From: JAKSSM01 sp045629065
Lineage (GTDB): Bacteria > Bacillota > Clostridia > Peptostreptococcales > Anaerovoracaceae
Direction of reading: 5' to 3'
DNA length: 60,610 nucleotides
Assembly (NCBI GenBank): GCA_045629065.1
Contig: JAZQQK010000040.1
Location: 1-60,610, forward strand
Position 1 is the stretch's first letter, and every line of letters starts with the position of its first letter. A program made the translations under genes and the position numbers. Of this stretch, positions 24,195 through 33,228 are shown piece by piece. The notes under the pieces were generated by a model. It saw only the letters and a list, made by a program, of their open reading frames with translations. It was not told where the DNA came from and did not search any database.

Positions 24195-25505
24195 TTATTT
24201 TGTTGAAGCATCGTATAATGCAGTTGCATTATCCCATTCCTTGATGATTTCAGGTACTACCTTGTAGAGGTCGCCTACGATACCGTAGTCAGCGATTTCC
24301 ATCATAGGAGCATCTGCATCCTTGTTAATAGCTACGATGCACTTTGAAGTTTGCATACCAGCTAAGTGCTGAATGGCTCCAGAAATACCACATGCAAAGT
24401 AGATTTCTGGCTTTACAGTTGTACCAGTCTGGCCAACTTGGTGTGAGTGATCAATCCAACCAGCGTCAACAGCTGCACGGGAAGCACCAACAACACCGCC
24501 AACCTTCTTAGCGAATTCTTCGATGAGCTTGAATCCAGAAGCATCGCCTAATCCACGTCCGCCGGAGCAGATGATCTTAGCATCAGTTAAGGAAACTAAT
24601 TCCTTAGCAGACTTAACAACGTCTACTACTTCGATTCTGATGTCTTCCTTCTTTAAGTCAGCCTTAACCTTAACAACTTCGCCCTTTGCACCCTTAACAG
24701 GTTCAGCCTTCTGCATTACGCCAGGACGAACTGTTGACATTTGAGGTCTTGTCTTAGGGCAAATGATAGTAGCCATTAAGTTACCACCGAATGCAGGACG
24801 AGTTTGCTTAATTCCAGTTGATGGATCGTTAGGATCTAATGTGGAAGTATCTAATGTTGTGTTAGCCTTAGCAAATTCGATGTACTTGCTAACCTTAACA
24901 TCAAGGTGAGTACAGTCAGCTGTAAGACCAGTGTTGCATCTAGCTGCAATACGTGGAGCAAGGTCACGACCAATATGAGTAGCACCGTATAATACGATTT
25001 CTGGCTTATATTCGTCGATTAATTGCTTGATAACCTTAGTATATCCATCAGTAGTGTAATCCTTTAATAAAGCATCTTCTACGATGTAAGCTTTTTCAGC
25101 GCCATATTCGAAGCAAGTCTTAGCTAAATCTTCGAGGTTGTCCTTTGGACCACCGATTAATACTGCGCAAATTTGTGTTTCTGCGGAAATATCCTTAGCG
25201 AGCTTTCTACCTTCTCCTAAGAGTTCGAGAGCTACGTTCTGAATCTTACCATATCTTTGTTCAGCGAATACCCAGATGTGCTTGTATGCTGATAAATCAG
25301 CAGCATCATCTTGCTTCTTTTCTACGATAGCGCCAAACTTGCAAGCTGTTAAGCACTGATTACAGAAGGAGCACTTTGCGTTAACCTTTGCAACCTTACC
25401 AGTTTTGTTTCCTGAGAATGCTTCGAATTCGAAAGCATCATAAGGACAGGATTTGAAGCAAGCTCCACAGCCAATACATTTTTCTTTTAATATTTCAATA
25501 GCCAT
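24195..25505 (-). CDS. etfA: Electron-transfer flavoprotein alpha subunit with N-terminal ferredoxin domain
   Basis: 436 residues, about 100 more than a plain EtfA. Residues 1-60 are a two-cluster ferredoxin: C10, C13, C16, C20 (CIGCGACFKSC) and C45, C48, C51, C55 (CSFCNQCLTAC), predicted to bind two [4Fe-4S] clusters. EtfA follows, with the FAD-binding C-terminal region (ICSGGRGLGDASGF, VGASRAAVDAGW, YFACGISGAIQHLAGM). Ferredoxin-fused EtfA proteins are known from anaerobes such as Acetobacterium (CarE-like). It pairs with EtfB 17 bp upstream and passes electrons to or from the acyl-CoA dehydrogenase. RBS GAAGGAGGAAGAACA. Confidence 0.95.
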   Translation of the reverse strand: MAIEILKEKCIGCGACFKSCPYDAFEFEAFSGNKTGKVAKVNAKCSFCNQCLTACKFGAIVEKKQDDAADLSAYKHIWVFAEQRYGKIQNVALELLGEGRKLAKDISAETQICAVLIGGPKDNLEDLAKTCFEYGAEKAYIVEDALLKDYTTDGYTKVIKQLIDEYKPEIVLYGATHIGRDLAPRIAARCNTGLTADCTHLDVKVSKYIEFAKANTTLDTSTLDPNDPSTGIKQTRPAFGGNLMATIICPKTRPQMSTVRPGVMQKAEPVKGAKGEVVKVKADLKKEDIRIEVVDVVKSAKELVSLTDAKIICSGGRGLGDASGFKLIEEFAKKVGGVVGASRAAVDAGWIDHSHQVGQTGTTVKPEIYFACGISGAIQHLAGMQTSKCIVAINKDADAPMMEIADYGIVGDLYKVVPEIIKEWDNATALYDASTK

Positions 25506-25522
25506 TGTTCTTCCTCCTTCTC

Positions 25523-26329
25523 CTAGATGATGTGTTTACCCTTGAGGGCAATAAGTAAATTCTTAGCTTGTTCGTTTTCAGAATCTCCTGCTACCTTCTG
25601 GCCTGGAGCCTTTGGAGCTGGTGTGAATGATCTGAATACGTTTGTAGGTGATGCGAGAAGACCTACCTTGTTAAGGTCTACTTCGATATCTTGAGCGTTC
25701 CAAACCTTGATATCCTTCTTGCCGTAGATACCAGCAACGCTCATGTATCTAGGAGTATTGAGTTCCTTGATTGTTGTTAACATGCAAGGAAGCTTAACCT
25801 TGATTTGTTCATAACCATCTTCAAGTTGTCTCTTAACTTCAACTGACTTTAAGTCCTTTGAAATCTTGAATTCTTCTACGTATGTAACTTGAGGAAGGTC
25901 GAGCTTTTCAGCAAGCTGTGGTCCAACCTGTGCTGTATCTCCGTCGATAGCTTGTCTACCAGCAAAGATTAAATCTGCAGGTCCGTTTAACTTTTCCCAC
26001 TTTCTTACTGCAGCTTCGAGTACGTTGGATGTAGCCCATGTATCTGAACCACCAACTGCTCTATCTGATACGAGGATACCTTCGTCAGCTCCCTTAGCTA
26101 GACATTCGAAAAGAAGGTCTGTTGCTTGTGGAGGTCCCATGGAGATAACTGTAATAGTTACATCCTTGAATTCATCCTTGATCTTTAATGCTTCTTCTAA
26201 GGCGTTGTTATCATCGTGGTTTAAAATTGATGGAACGCCGTCTCTGATTAATGTTCCTGTCTTAGGGTTGATCTTAATAACGTTAGTATCAGGAACTTGC
26301 TTTGCGCAAACGATAATTTTAAATGCCAT
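25523..26329 (-). CDS. etfB: Electron-transfer flavoprotein beta subunit
   Basis: 268 residues. EtfB signatures are KIIVCAKQVPDT at the N-terminus, LNHDDNNALEEALKIKD, ISMGPPQATDLLFECLAKGADEGILVSDRAVGGSDTWATS, then LIFAGRQAIDGDTAQVGPQLAEKL and LPCMLTTIKELNTPRYMS. Subunit of the ETF dimer that carries the nucleotide (AMP or, in bifurcating forms, FAD). It lies 12 bp after the acyl-CoA dehydrogenase gene and 17 bp before etfA. Whether this ETF bifurcates electrons needs structural residues I cannot verify here. Confidence 0.96.
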   Translation of the reverse strand: MAFKIIVCAKQVPDTNVIKINPKTGTLIRDGVPSILNHDDNNALEEALKIKDEFKDVTITVISMGPPQATDLLFECLAKGADEGILVSDRAVGGSDTWATSNVLEAAVRKWEKLNGPADLIFAGRQAIDGDTAQVGPQLAEKLDLPQVTYVEEFKISKDLKSVEVKRQLEDGYEQIKVKLPCMLTTIKELNTPRYMSVAGIYGKKDIKVWNAQDIEVDLNKVGLLASPTNVFRSFTPAPKAPGQKVAGDSENEQAKNLLIALKGKHII

Positions 26330-26341
26330 ATCTACTTCCTC

Positions 26342-27484
26342 CTACTTCTTAAAGATCTTGCCTGCGATTACCATCTTTTGAACTTCTGATGTACCTTCGT
26401 AGATTTCTGTAATCTTAGCGTCTCTCATCATTCTTTCAACTGGGTAATCCTTTGTATAACCATAACCACCGTGGAATTGTACGCACTTTGTAGTAACTTC
26501 CATAGCAGTTTCTGCTGCGAATAACTTGCCCATTGCTGCAGCTTCGCTGTAGTTCATGTGCTTATCCTTCATGTCAGCAGCCTTATAAATTAAGAGTCTA
26601 GCTGCTTCGATCTTTGTCTTTAATGCAGCCATCTCAAATTGAAGTGCCTGGAATTGGGATAACTTCTTGCCGAATTGCTTTCTAGCGTTCATGTATTCAA
26701 CTGTTACGTCGAATGCGCCCTGAGCAATACCTAAAGCTTGAGAAGCAATACCGATACGACCACCGTCTAATGTTGACATAGCAATCTTGAAGCCTTCGCC
26801 AACTTGTCCGAGAAGTCTATCTTCAGGAATTTCGCAATTTTGGAAAATCAATTCTGTTGTTGATGAAGCGCAAATACCTAACTTGTCTTCTGTCTTACCA
26901 ATTGAGAATCCCTTATCGCCTTTTTCAATAATAAATGCGGAGATGCCGTGGTTTCCGAGCTTCTTATCAGTCATTGCGAATACTACTAATGTGCTAGCAT
27001 ATCCACCGTTTGTGATGAAGCACTTAGCTCCGTTGAGAACCCACTTGTCACCTTTCTTTTCAGCTCTTGTTTGTTGGCCAGATGCATCTGTACCTGCGTT
27101 TGGTTCTGTTAAACCGAATGCGCCGAGCTTCTTACCGGATAATAAGTCAGGTAAATACTTCTTCTTTTGTTCTTCTGTACCATAGTTGAAGATTGGCCAG
27201 CAGCAAAGTGAAGTATGAGCTGTGCAAATAACGCCTGTTGAAGCGCATTCTCTTGATAATTCTTCTACTGTGTTAGCGTAGGAGATGTGGTCTCCACCAG
27301 CTCCACCGAATTCTGTAGGGAATGGTACGCCGAGTAATCCGTACTTAGCCATTTTTTCAACTGTTTCTGTAGGGAATCTGTGTTCCTTATCGATGTCAGC
27401 TGCTAATGGCTCTACTTCATTTACAGCGAATTCTCTGACCATTTTTCTTACGAATTCTTGTTCCTTCGTGAGTGTAAAGTTCAT
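26342..27484 (-). CDS. Acyl-CoA dehydrogenase (butyryl-CoA dehydrogenase type)
   Basis: 380 residues, the size of short-chain acyl-CoA dehydrogenases. Motifs: FGLTEPNAGTDASGQ (FAD/substrate loop), KWVLNGAKCFITNGG, QFGKKLSQFQALQFEMA, HGGYGYTKDYPVERMMRDAKI and the catalytic glutamate in YEGTSEVQ. With EtfBA it would reduce crotonyl-CoA or another enoyl-CoA. Thiolase, crotonase and hydroxyacyl-CoA dehydrogenase are not in the window, so it could also serve a caffeyl-CoA-like or amino acid pathway. RBS TTAAGGAGGCAATTTA. The 292-bp gap upstream (27485-27776) holds the thiI promoter and a small inverted repeat (aacgg/ccgtt near 27522-27537). Confidence 0.95.
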   Translation of the reverse strand: MNFTLTKEQEFVRKMVREFAVNEVEPLAADIDKEHRFPTETVEKMAKYGLLGVPFPTEFGGAGGDHISYANTVEELSRECASTGVICTAHTSLCCWPIFNYGTEEQKKKYLPDLLSGKKLGAFGLTEPNAGTDASGQQTRAEKKGDKWVLNGAKCFITNGGYASTLVVFAMTDKKLGNHGISAFIIEKGDKGFSIGKTEDKLGICASSTTELIFQNCEIPEDRLLGQVGEGFKIAMSTLDGGRIGIASQALGIAQGAFDVTVEYMNARKQFGKKLSQFQALQFEMAALKTKIEAARLLIYKAADMKDKHMNYSEAAAMGKLFAAETAMEVTTKCVQFHGGYGYTKDYPVERMMRDAKITEIYEGTSEVQKMVIAGKIFKK

Positions 27485-27701
27485 TAAATTGCCTCCTTAA
27501 TTCTTACGATTTACATATTTCGAACGGAAGGACCGTTTTCAAACATATGCTACTATACGAGTCAAACTATGTTGCCATAGGCGCAAGATAAATTGCCACA
27601 AGCAAAAACACGTATAGTCATAACAATATACATTAATATTTAACCACAAATTTGGACATTATTCAAGGAAAAAATATAATTAGTATATGTATACATTTAA
27701 T

Positions 27702-27730
27702 TTGATAGTTTTTCTCTGTTGTGTTAAAAT
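27702..27730 (+). promoter_or_regulatory. Promoter of thiI
   Basis: TTGATA (27702-27707), 17-nt spacer, TAAAAT (27725-27730). The ATG at 27777 follows 40 nt later with AGGAGG upstream. A short actggg/cccagt hairpin lies in the leader before the ribosome binding site. Confidence 0.7.
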
Positions 27731-27776
27731 GAATAGCGAACTGGGGCCAACTCTATTCCCAGTAGGAGGTAAGAAT

Positions 27777-28964
27777 ATGAATGAAAAGAATATTTTGATT
27801 GTGCGTACTGGTGAAGTCGCTCTTAAGGGCGGCAACAAGCCATATTTTGAAAGAATGCTTGTAGAACGTGTGCGTGCAAATTTGAAAGCATATCCCGGCA
27901 TTGAAGTAAAACGCAGTGAGGGATTAATTTATGTCCGCGCAGATAAGGACCAAGACATTGATGGCATCATCAAGCAAGCTACTAAGGTATTCGGCGTTGC
28001 TTCCGTTTCTAAGGCTGTAGAGGCCTTCCCTAACCTCGATGCTATCGGTGAAGAAGCCGTAAAATACATGAATGAACTCATCCAAAAAGATGGTGTAAAA
28101 ACATTCAAGGTTGAGGCAAAGCGTGCAGACAAGAATTTTCCTATCAAGAGCCCTGAAATCGGTAGAATTATCGGCGCCAAGGTTTTAATCGGCTGCAAGG
28201 TTCTAAAGGTAGATGTTCACAACCCTGAAGTTCTGCTCCACGTCGATGTCAGACACGATATCGCATACATCTATGATGGCAAAGTCAACGGTCTCGGTGG
28301 TCTCCCACTCGGTACTAATGGCAAAGGTATGACTCTCCTCTCCGGAGGAATCGACAGCCCCGTAGCTACATGGATGATGGCGAAGCGCGGTATGTTTATA
28401 GAAGCGGTTCATTTCCACAGTTTCCCTTATACTTCAGAACGTGCTCAAGAAAAAGTTGAAGAACTCGCAAGAATCGTCTCCACATATTGTGGCAGATTCA
28501 GAATGCATATTATCAATCTTCTTCCTATTCAAGAAGCTATCGTGCTTAACTGCCCAGAAGAAGAAACTACGATTCTCGTTCGTAGATTCATGATGAGAAT
28601 CGCCGAAAAGCTTGCCAAAGAAAACGAATGTACAGCGCTCATCACTGGTGAAGACCTCGGTCAGGTTGCAAGCCAGACAGCGGAAGCTTTGGTCGTTACA
28701 GACGCTACAGTTTCAATGCCTGTATTTAGACCTTTAATCGGTATGGATAAGATTGAAATCATGGCAAAGGCCCAAGAGATTGGAACTTTTGAAAAGTCCA
28801 TCGAGCCATATGAAGATTGCTGCACTGTTTTCTTACCAAAACACCCTGCAACAAAGCCTAGACTCGAGAGAATTCTCGAATCAGAATCTAAGCTTGATGT
28901 AGATGCTTTAGTAGAGGCCGCAATCGCAAATCAAGAAATTAAAACTATTAGACCAGAGGACTAA
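27777..28964 (+). CDS. thiI: tRNA 4-thiouridine synthetase
   Basis: 395 residues from the ATG at 27777, chosen for the AGTAGGAGGTAAGAAT ribosome binding site; the frame is open 30 codons upstream but covers the promoter. The N-terminal ferredoxin-like and THUMP domains lie at about 5-165. The PP-loop ATPase has SGGIDS at 189-194. The C-terminal rhodanese domain of E. coli ThiI is absent, as usual in Firmicutes. It adenylates U8 of tRNA for sulfur insertion and may also feed thiazole synthesis. The sulfur donor is probably the cysteine desulfurase encoded 2 bp downstream. Confidence 0.95.
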   Translation: MNEKNILIVRTGEVALKGGNKPYFERMLVERVRANLKAYPGIEVKRSEGLIYVRADKDQDIDGIIKQATKVFGVASVSKAVEAFPNLDAIGEEAVKYMNELIQKDGVKTFKVEAKRADKNFPIKSPEIGRIIGAKVLIGCKVLKVDVHNPEVLLHVDVRHDIAYIYDGKVNGLGGLPLGTNGKGMTLLSGGIDSPVATWMMAKRGMFIEAVHFHSFPYTSERAQEKVEELARIVSTYCGRFRMHIINLLPIQEAIVLNCPEEETTILVRRFMMRIAEKLAKENECTALITGEDLGQVASQTAEALVVTDATVSMPVFRPLIGMDKIEIMAKAQEIGTFEKSIEPYEDCCTVFLPKHPATKPRLERILESESKLDVDALVEAAIANQEIKTIRPED

Positions 28965-28966
28965 TT

Positions 28967-30142
28967 ATGTTTGTATATTTAGATAATTCAGCAACAACTA
29001 GACAATACGATGAAGTTACTGATTTGATGGCAAAGGTTGCAAGAGAGTCATTCGGTAACCCTTCTTCCCTTCACCACCTCGGTCTCGAGTCCGAGAAAAT
29101 GGTAAAGCAGGCGCGCGAAAACGTCGCTCGTGCAATCGGTGCATCCGCTAGCGAAATCTACTTCACGTCTTGTGCTACAGAATCTGATAACACGGTTATC
29201 ATGAATGCTGTATCAAAGCAGCATGAAGGGATGAAGGTTATCACTACTAAAGTTGAGCACCCTGCTATTCTAGAGCCGGCTAAGGTATTAGAAAAGATCG
29301 GCTTCGATGTCGTATATCTCGATGTCGATAGCAAATGCCATATCGATCTCGAACAGTTTAAAAAAGCGCTCACGAAGGACACTGTCCTCATTTCAATCAT
29401 GAGTGTAAACAATGAGACCGGTACCATCTTCCCTATTCCTGAAATCGCCAAAATTAAGGACGAATTCAATAAAGCAAATGGAACAAATATTTTGCTCCAT
29501 ACAGATGCCGTTCAAGCTCTAGGAAAGATTAAAATCGATGTAAATGGTAATTATAAAGGAGTTGATTTAATCTCAACTTCCGCCCACAAGATTCACGGCC
29601 CTAAGGGTATGGGTTTCCTCTATGTGCGTAAAGGTGTAAATGTTAAGCCATTCATGCTCGGCGGTGGCCAAGAAAATCACTTTAGATCCGGTACAGAAAA
29701 TGTCCCTGGCATCGTAGGCTTCGGTGAAGCATGCAGACTTGCTTGCACTGACATTCAAACTCGAATTGACAAGATGCAAGCGGTTAAAGCACGCCTCTTA
29801 GAAAGACTTCAAGCAGAAGTACCAGATATATTAATAAATACACCAGATGACAGTGTATCAACAGTATTAAATGTATCGTTTCTTAAGACTCGTGGCGAAG
29901 TAATTCTCCACACTCTCGAGCAGGATGGAATCTATGTTTCCACAGGATCTGCTTGCTCTTCCAACCATGCTTCTTCCAAAGGTAGCCATGTGTTAAACGC
30001 TATGGGCTTAAAGCCTAACGAAATCGAAGGTGCTATTAGATTCTCTCTCTCAGAGTTCACAACGATTGAGGAAATCGACTACACCGTAGATAAAGTAAAA
30101 GCCGCCGTAGCTCGCTTCCGCAAGCTAGGCAGCTTTAGATAA
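28967..30142 (+). CDS. Cysteine desulfurase (NifS/IscS family)
   Basis: 391 residues, PLP enzyme releasing sulfur from cysteine as a persulfide. The N-terminus FVYLDNSATT is typical. The PLP lysine is K208 in STSAHKIHGPKG. The catalytic cysteine is C330 in STGSACSSNHASS; the short loop resembles NifS-type enzymes that work with ThiI. It lies 2 bp after thiI, forming a two-gene sulfur-transfer operon like the nifZ-thiI pairs of Firmicutes with reversed order. No terminator separates it from the convergent MATE gene, whose stop is 9 bp away. Confidence 0.95.
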   Translation: MFVYLDNSATTRQYDEVTDLMAKVARESFGNPSSLHHLGLESEKMVKQARENVARAIGASASEIYFTSCATESDNTVIMNAVSKQHEGMKVITTKVEHPAILEPAKVLEKIGFDVVYLDVDSKCHIDLEQFKKALTKDTVLISIMSVNNETGTIFPIPEIAKIKDEFNKANGTNILLHTDAVQALGKIKIDVNGNYKGVDLISTSAHKIHGPKGMGFLYVRKGVNVKPFMLGGGQENHFRSGTENVPGIVGFGEACRLACTDIQTRIDKMQAVKARLLERLQAEVPDILINTPDDSVSTVLNVSFLKTRGEVILHTLEQDGIYVSTGSACSSNHASSKGSHVLNAMGLKPNEIEGAIRFSLSEFTTIEEIDYTVDKVKAAVARFRKLGSFR

Positions 30143-30151
30143 TTTTCAATT

Positions 30152-31522
30152 TTATTCTTTACCAGTTAAAACATTTATCCACTTCGCGGAGCCGAAACGA
30201 ATGTAGCTGAATATCATCTTGATTACGTCGGCGATTGCGACTACGGCTACACAGTATTCGAGGTCGAGTTTGAGAACGAATACTGAAATAAGTGCTAGAG
30301 GCACCTGGATAATCCAGTTGATGCCTACATCGAATATCAAGCACCAAAGTGTGTCTCCACCTGGTCTTAAAATACCACAGATGATAAGGAATGAGAACAT
30401 CTTTGGAACCATTGTAAAAGCGAATACTACGAGTGTTCTTAGGAGTAACTCAGTTGTTTCTGCTTCAAACTTATATGCAGCTGCAATTGGACCTCTTACA
30501 AGAATTAGTAATACAACTAAAACAGCACTGATAATCCAACCGATTTGAAGCATTTTCTTGCCGTAGGCATAAGCTTTGTCTCTATCTCCCCTTCCTAGTG
30601 CGTGACCGATAACGACGCCGCCACCGTTGCCGAGTCCCAAGTATACGCACTGGAAAATATCTGAGATTGTCATTGCAACCTGAACTACCGCAAAAGGAAT
30701 AGGTCCGATCTGACCGTATATTGCAAATGTTGCTGAGAAGCTGATTACCCAGAGCCCTTCGTTAAATACTACTGGCCAAGCACGCTTCATTACACGTTTT
30801 AGTAATTCTTTGTCGAATTTTAGTTCTGACAGCTTTGCAGCGAGCGGATGATCTTTTGCTGTATAGATATATATGAACAAGCAGATACATTCAATCGCTC
30901 TAGCTATAACTGTAGCGATTGCAGCGCCCTTTACACCAAGTTCAGGCATACCGCACTTACCAAAGATTAACATGTAGTTCAGCACGATATTGATTATAAC
31001 AGCGGCGCCGTTAAAAATCGTAGGCCACTTCATCAGCATCGTCGCTCTCGAATAGAACGCGATAGTATAAGATAAAGCGTTTATAATGTAAGTGAAACAA
31101 GCAATTCTGATGTATTCGACTCCGAGCTCGATAACGAGTGGATCTTTAGTGAATATTCCAATGCAGAATGGTGCAAAGCTATACACTAATGCAGTCGCAA
31201 CTATCGAAAATGCAACGCCAAAGCTTACAGCTATTCCGAGAATCTTTCTCATAGATTTTAAATCTTTTAATCCCCAGTATTGTACTGCAAAAACTGCGCA
31301 TCCTGATAAGAATCCGTATGTGCAATCTAGAATTACAAAGAAGATCTGGTTGGCTGCACCTACTGCTGCCAAAGCATACTCTGATACTCTACCTACCATA
31401 ACTGTGTCTGCGAGGTTGCAGACCACAATTATAAACTGCTGAAGCATTGCAGGAAAAGCAACTTTGAGCATTCCTTGATAGAACTCTTTTTTATCAAATT
31501 GTAAGGTGTTATTTTGTTTCAT
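30152..31522 (-). CDS. MATE family efflux transporter
   Basis: 456 residues with 12 predicted membrane segments in two homologous halves. Typical MATE sequences: FPAMLQQFIIVVCNLADTVMVGR near the N-terminus and VNIVLNYMLIFGKCGMPELGVKGAAIATVIAR at the end of the first half. It would export organic cations or drugs in exchange for Na+ or H+. Unlike the second MATE protein here (55327-57108) it ends without any extra domain. It starts 57 bp beyond the RNase Y stop, with a terminator in between. Its own promoter was not identified. Confidence 0.93.
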   Translation of the reverse strand: MKQNNTLQFDKKEFYQGMLKVAFPAMLQQFIIVVCNLADTVMVGRVSEYALAAVGAANQIFFVILDCTYGFLSGCAVFAVQYWGLKDLKSMRKILGIAVSFGVAFSIVATALVYSFAPFCIGIFTKDPLVIELGVEYIRIACFTYIINALSYTIAFYSRATMLMKWPTIFNGAAVIINIVLNYMLIFGKCGMPELGVKGAAIATVIARAIECICLFIYIYTAKDHPLAAKLSELKFDKELLKRVMKRAWPVVFNEGLWVISFSATFAIYGQIGPIPFAVVQVAMTISDIFQCVYLGLGNGGGVVIGHALGRGDRDKAYAYGKKMLQIGWIISAVLVVLLILVRGPIAAAYKFEAETTELLLRTLVVFAFTMVPKMFSFLIICGILRPGGDTLWCLIFDVGINWIIQVPLALISVFVLKLDLEYCVAVVAIADVIKMIFSYIRFGSAKWINVLTGKE

Positions 31523-31531
31523 TAATCAAGT

Positions 31532-31560
31532 AAAAAAAGGATAGCAAGCTATCCTTTTTT
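31532..31560. terminator. Terminator after rny
   Basis: AAAAAAGGATAGC and GCTATCCTTTTTT arms around a 2-4 nt centre. It separates rny from the MATE gene and has T-tracts on both strands. Confidence 0.85.
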
Positions 31561-31578
31561 GATTCAGTTTTGTTTTGA

Positions 31579-33120
31579 CTACTTTGCGTAATCTATTGCA
31601 CGAGTTTCTCTAACTACGTTAACTTTTATCTGGCCTGGATATTCAAGTTCGGATTCAATCTTCTTTGAAATATCACGTGCAAGCATAACGATTTCTTCGT
31701 CATTAACTTCTTCTGGCTTAGCGATGATTCTAATTTCACGACCAGCCTGAATAGCGAATGACTTTTCAACGCCTGGTGTAGTGTTAGCGATTTCTTCGAG
31801 CTTTTCAAGACGCTTGATATATGCATCGAGAGTTTCTCTTCTAGCTCCTGGACGAGCTGCGGAAAGTGCGTCTGCTGCAGCGATTAAAACTGCCTCGATG
31901 CTCTTTGGTTCGTAGTCGCCGTGGTGAGCTGCCATTGCATTTACTACATCTTCGGATTCTTTGTATTTACGTAATACTTCGATACCGATGTCAACGTGTG
32001 TACCTTCTTGCTCATGGTCTAAAGCCTTGCCTATATCGTGGAGTAAACCTGCACGCTTTGCAAGCTTAGTATCGAGTCCGAGCTCGCCAGCCATAAGACC
32101 AGCTAAGTGTGAAACTTCGATTGAATGCTTTAATACATTCTGACCATAAGATGTTCTGTACTTTAATCTACCTAAAATCTTAACTAGTTCAGGGTGAAGG
32201 TTGTGAATTCCACATTCGAAGCAAGCCTGCTCACCTTCGTCCTTAATGATCTGGTTAACTTCCTTCTCAGCCTTCTCTACCATTTCTTCGATTCTTGCTG
32301 GGTGGATACGACCATCTGTAATTAATTTTTCAAGAGCAATTCTAGCGATTTCTCTTCTTACTGGATCAAAGCCAGAAAGAATAACTGCTTCTGGAGTATC
32401 GTCGATAATTAAGTCTACACCAGTTAAAGTTTCGATTGCTCTAATGTTACGTCCTTCACGGCCAATGATACGGCCCTTCATTTCGTCTGTTGGAAGTGGA
32501 ACTGATGAAACTGTAGTTTCTGCTACATGGTCTGCTGCACATCTTTGAATTGCATTCGTAATGATGTACTTAGCCTTTTTGTCAGCTTCTTCCTTTGCCT
32601 TAGTCTCAATATCTTTAATCATTATTGAGGCTTCGTGTCTAACTTCTTTTTCAGTGTTTGCGAGTAAAATCTGCTTTGCTTCTTCTACTGTGTAACCTGA
32701 AATTCTTTCGAGTTCAACCATCTGCTTAGCGATGACGTCCTCTAAATCTTTCTTTCTGTTTTCAATTGCTTGTTGCTTTTGAGAGATTGATTCTTCTTTC
32801 TTTTCGATGTTTTCTAACTTTCGATCAAGAGTTTCTTCTTTTTGAGTTAAGCGTGCTTCGGAACGTTGAATTTCTTTACGTCTTTCCTTTGCATCGCGTT
32901 CAGCTTCATTTCTGATTTCGTGAGCTTCCTCTTTTGCTTCAATCAAAGTCTGCTTTCTCAAACTTTCGGACTTGTTTTCTGCATCTAAAATTAAATTCTT
33001 TGCCTTTAATTCAGCATTGCCTATAATCTTTTCAGCGCGGTTCTTACGAACAATATATCCGATAAATGCTCCGATAATTAGAGCTAGAACAATAGCTATT
33101 ATAAAAATAATTTCTGGCAC
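31579..33120 (-). CDS. rny: Ribonuclease Y
   Basis: 513 residues from the GTG at 33120, 8 nt after AAGGAGG; the in-frame GTG at 33129 abuts the Shine-Dalgarno and is unlikely. A TM anchor (about 3-24) is followed by a long charged coiled coil (about 30-190), a KH RNA-binding domain (GRIIGREGRNIRAIETLTGV), then an HD domain with the catalytic HDIGKALDHE. It is the membrane-bound endonuclease that starts mRNA decay in Firmicutes. Divergent from rodA, 108 bp apart. Confidence 0.97.
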   Translation of the reverse strand: MPEIIFIIAIVLALIIGAFIGYIVRKNRAEKIIGNAELKAKNLILDAENKSESLRKQTLIEAKEEAHEIRNEAERDAKERRKEIQRSEARLTQKEETLDRKLENIEKKEESISQKQQAIENRKKDLEDVIAKQMVELERISGYTVEEAKQILLANTEKEVRHEASIMIKDIETKAKEEADKKAKYIITNAIQRCAADHVAETTVSSVPLPTDEMKGRIIGREGRNIRAIETLTGVDLIIDDTPEAVILSGFDPVRREIARIALEKLITDGRIHPARIEEMVEKAEKEVNQIIKDEGEQACFECGIHNLHPELVKILGRLKYRTSYGQNVLKHSIEVSHLAGLMAGELGLDTKLAKRAGLLHDIGKALDHEQEGTHVDIGIEVLRKYKESEDVVNAMAAHHGDYEPKSIEAVLIAAADALSAARPGARRETLDAYIKRLEKLEEIANTTPGVEKSFAIQAGREIRIIAKPEEVNDEEIVMLARDISKKIESELEYPGQIKVNVVRETRAIDYAK

Positions 33121-33162
33121 TCTGTGCACCTCCTTTATATAAAATGGTATACCAAATATAAC

Positions 33163-33191
33163 TTGATATACTCATACAAAGTTATTATAAT
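33163..33191 (+). promoter_or_regulatory. Promoter of rodA
   Basis: TTGATA (33163-33168), exactly 17 nt, TATAAT (33186-33191). The start codon follows at 33229 after AAAAGG. It lies in the short gap divergent from rny. Confidence 0.8.
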
Positions 33192-33228
33192 ATTAGAGTA
33201 ACTAAAATGTCAAGGTAAAAGGTTTTAA

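Noticed and set aside
30143..30151. Terminator between the cysteine desulfurase and MATE genes
   Set aside because: The stops are 9 bp apart and no hairpin is visible.
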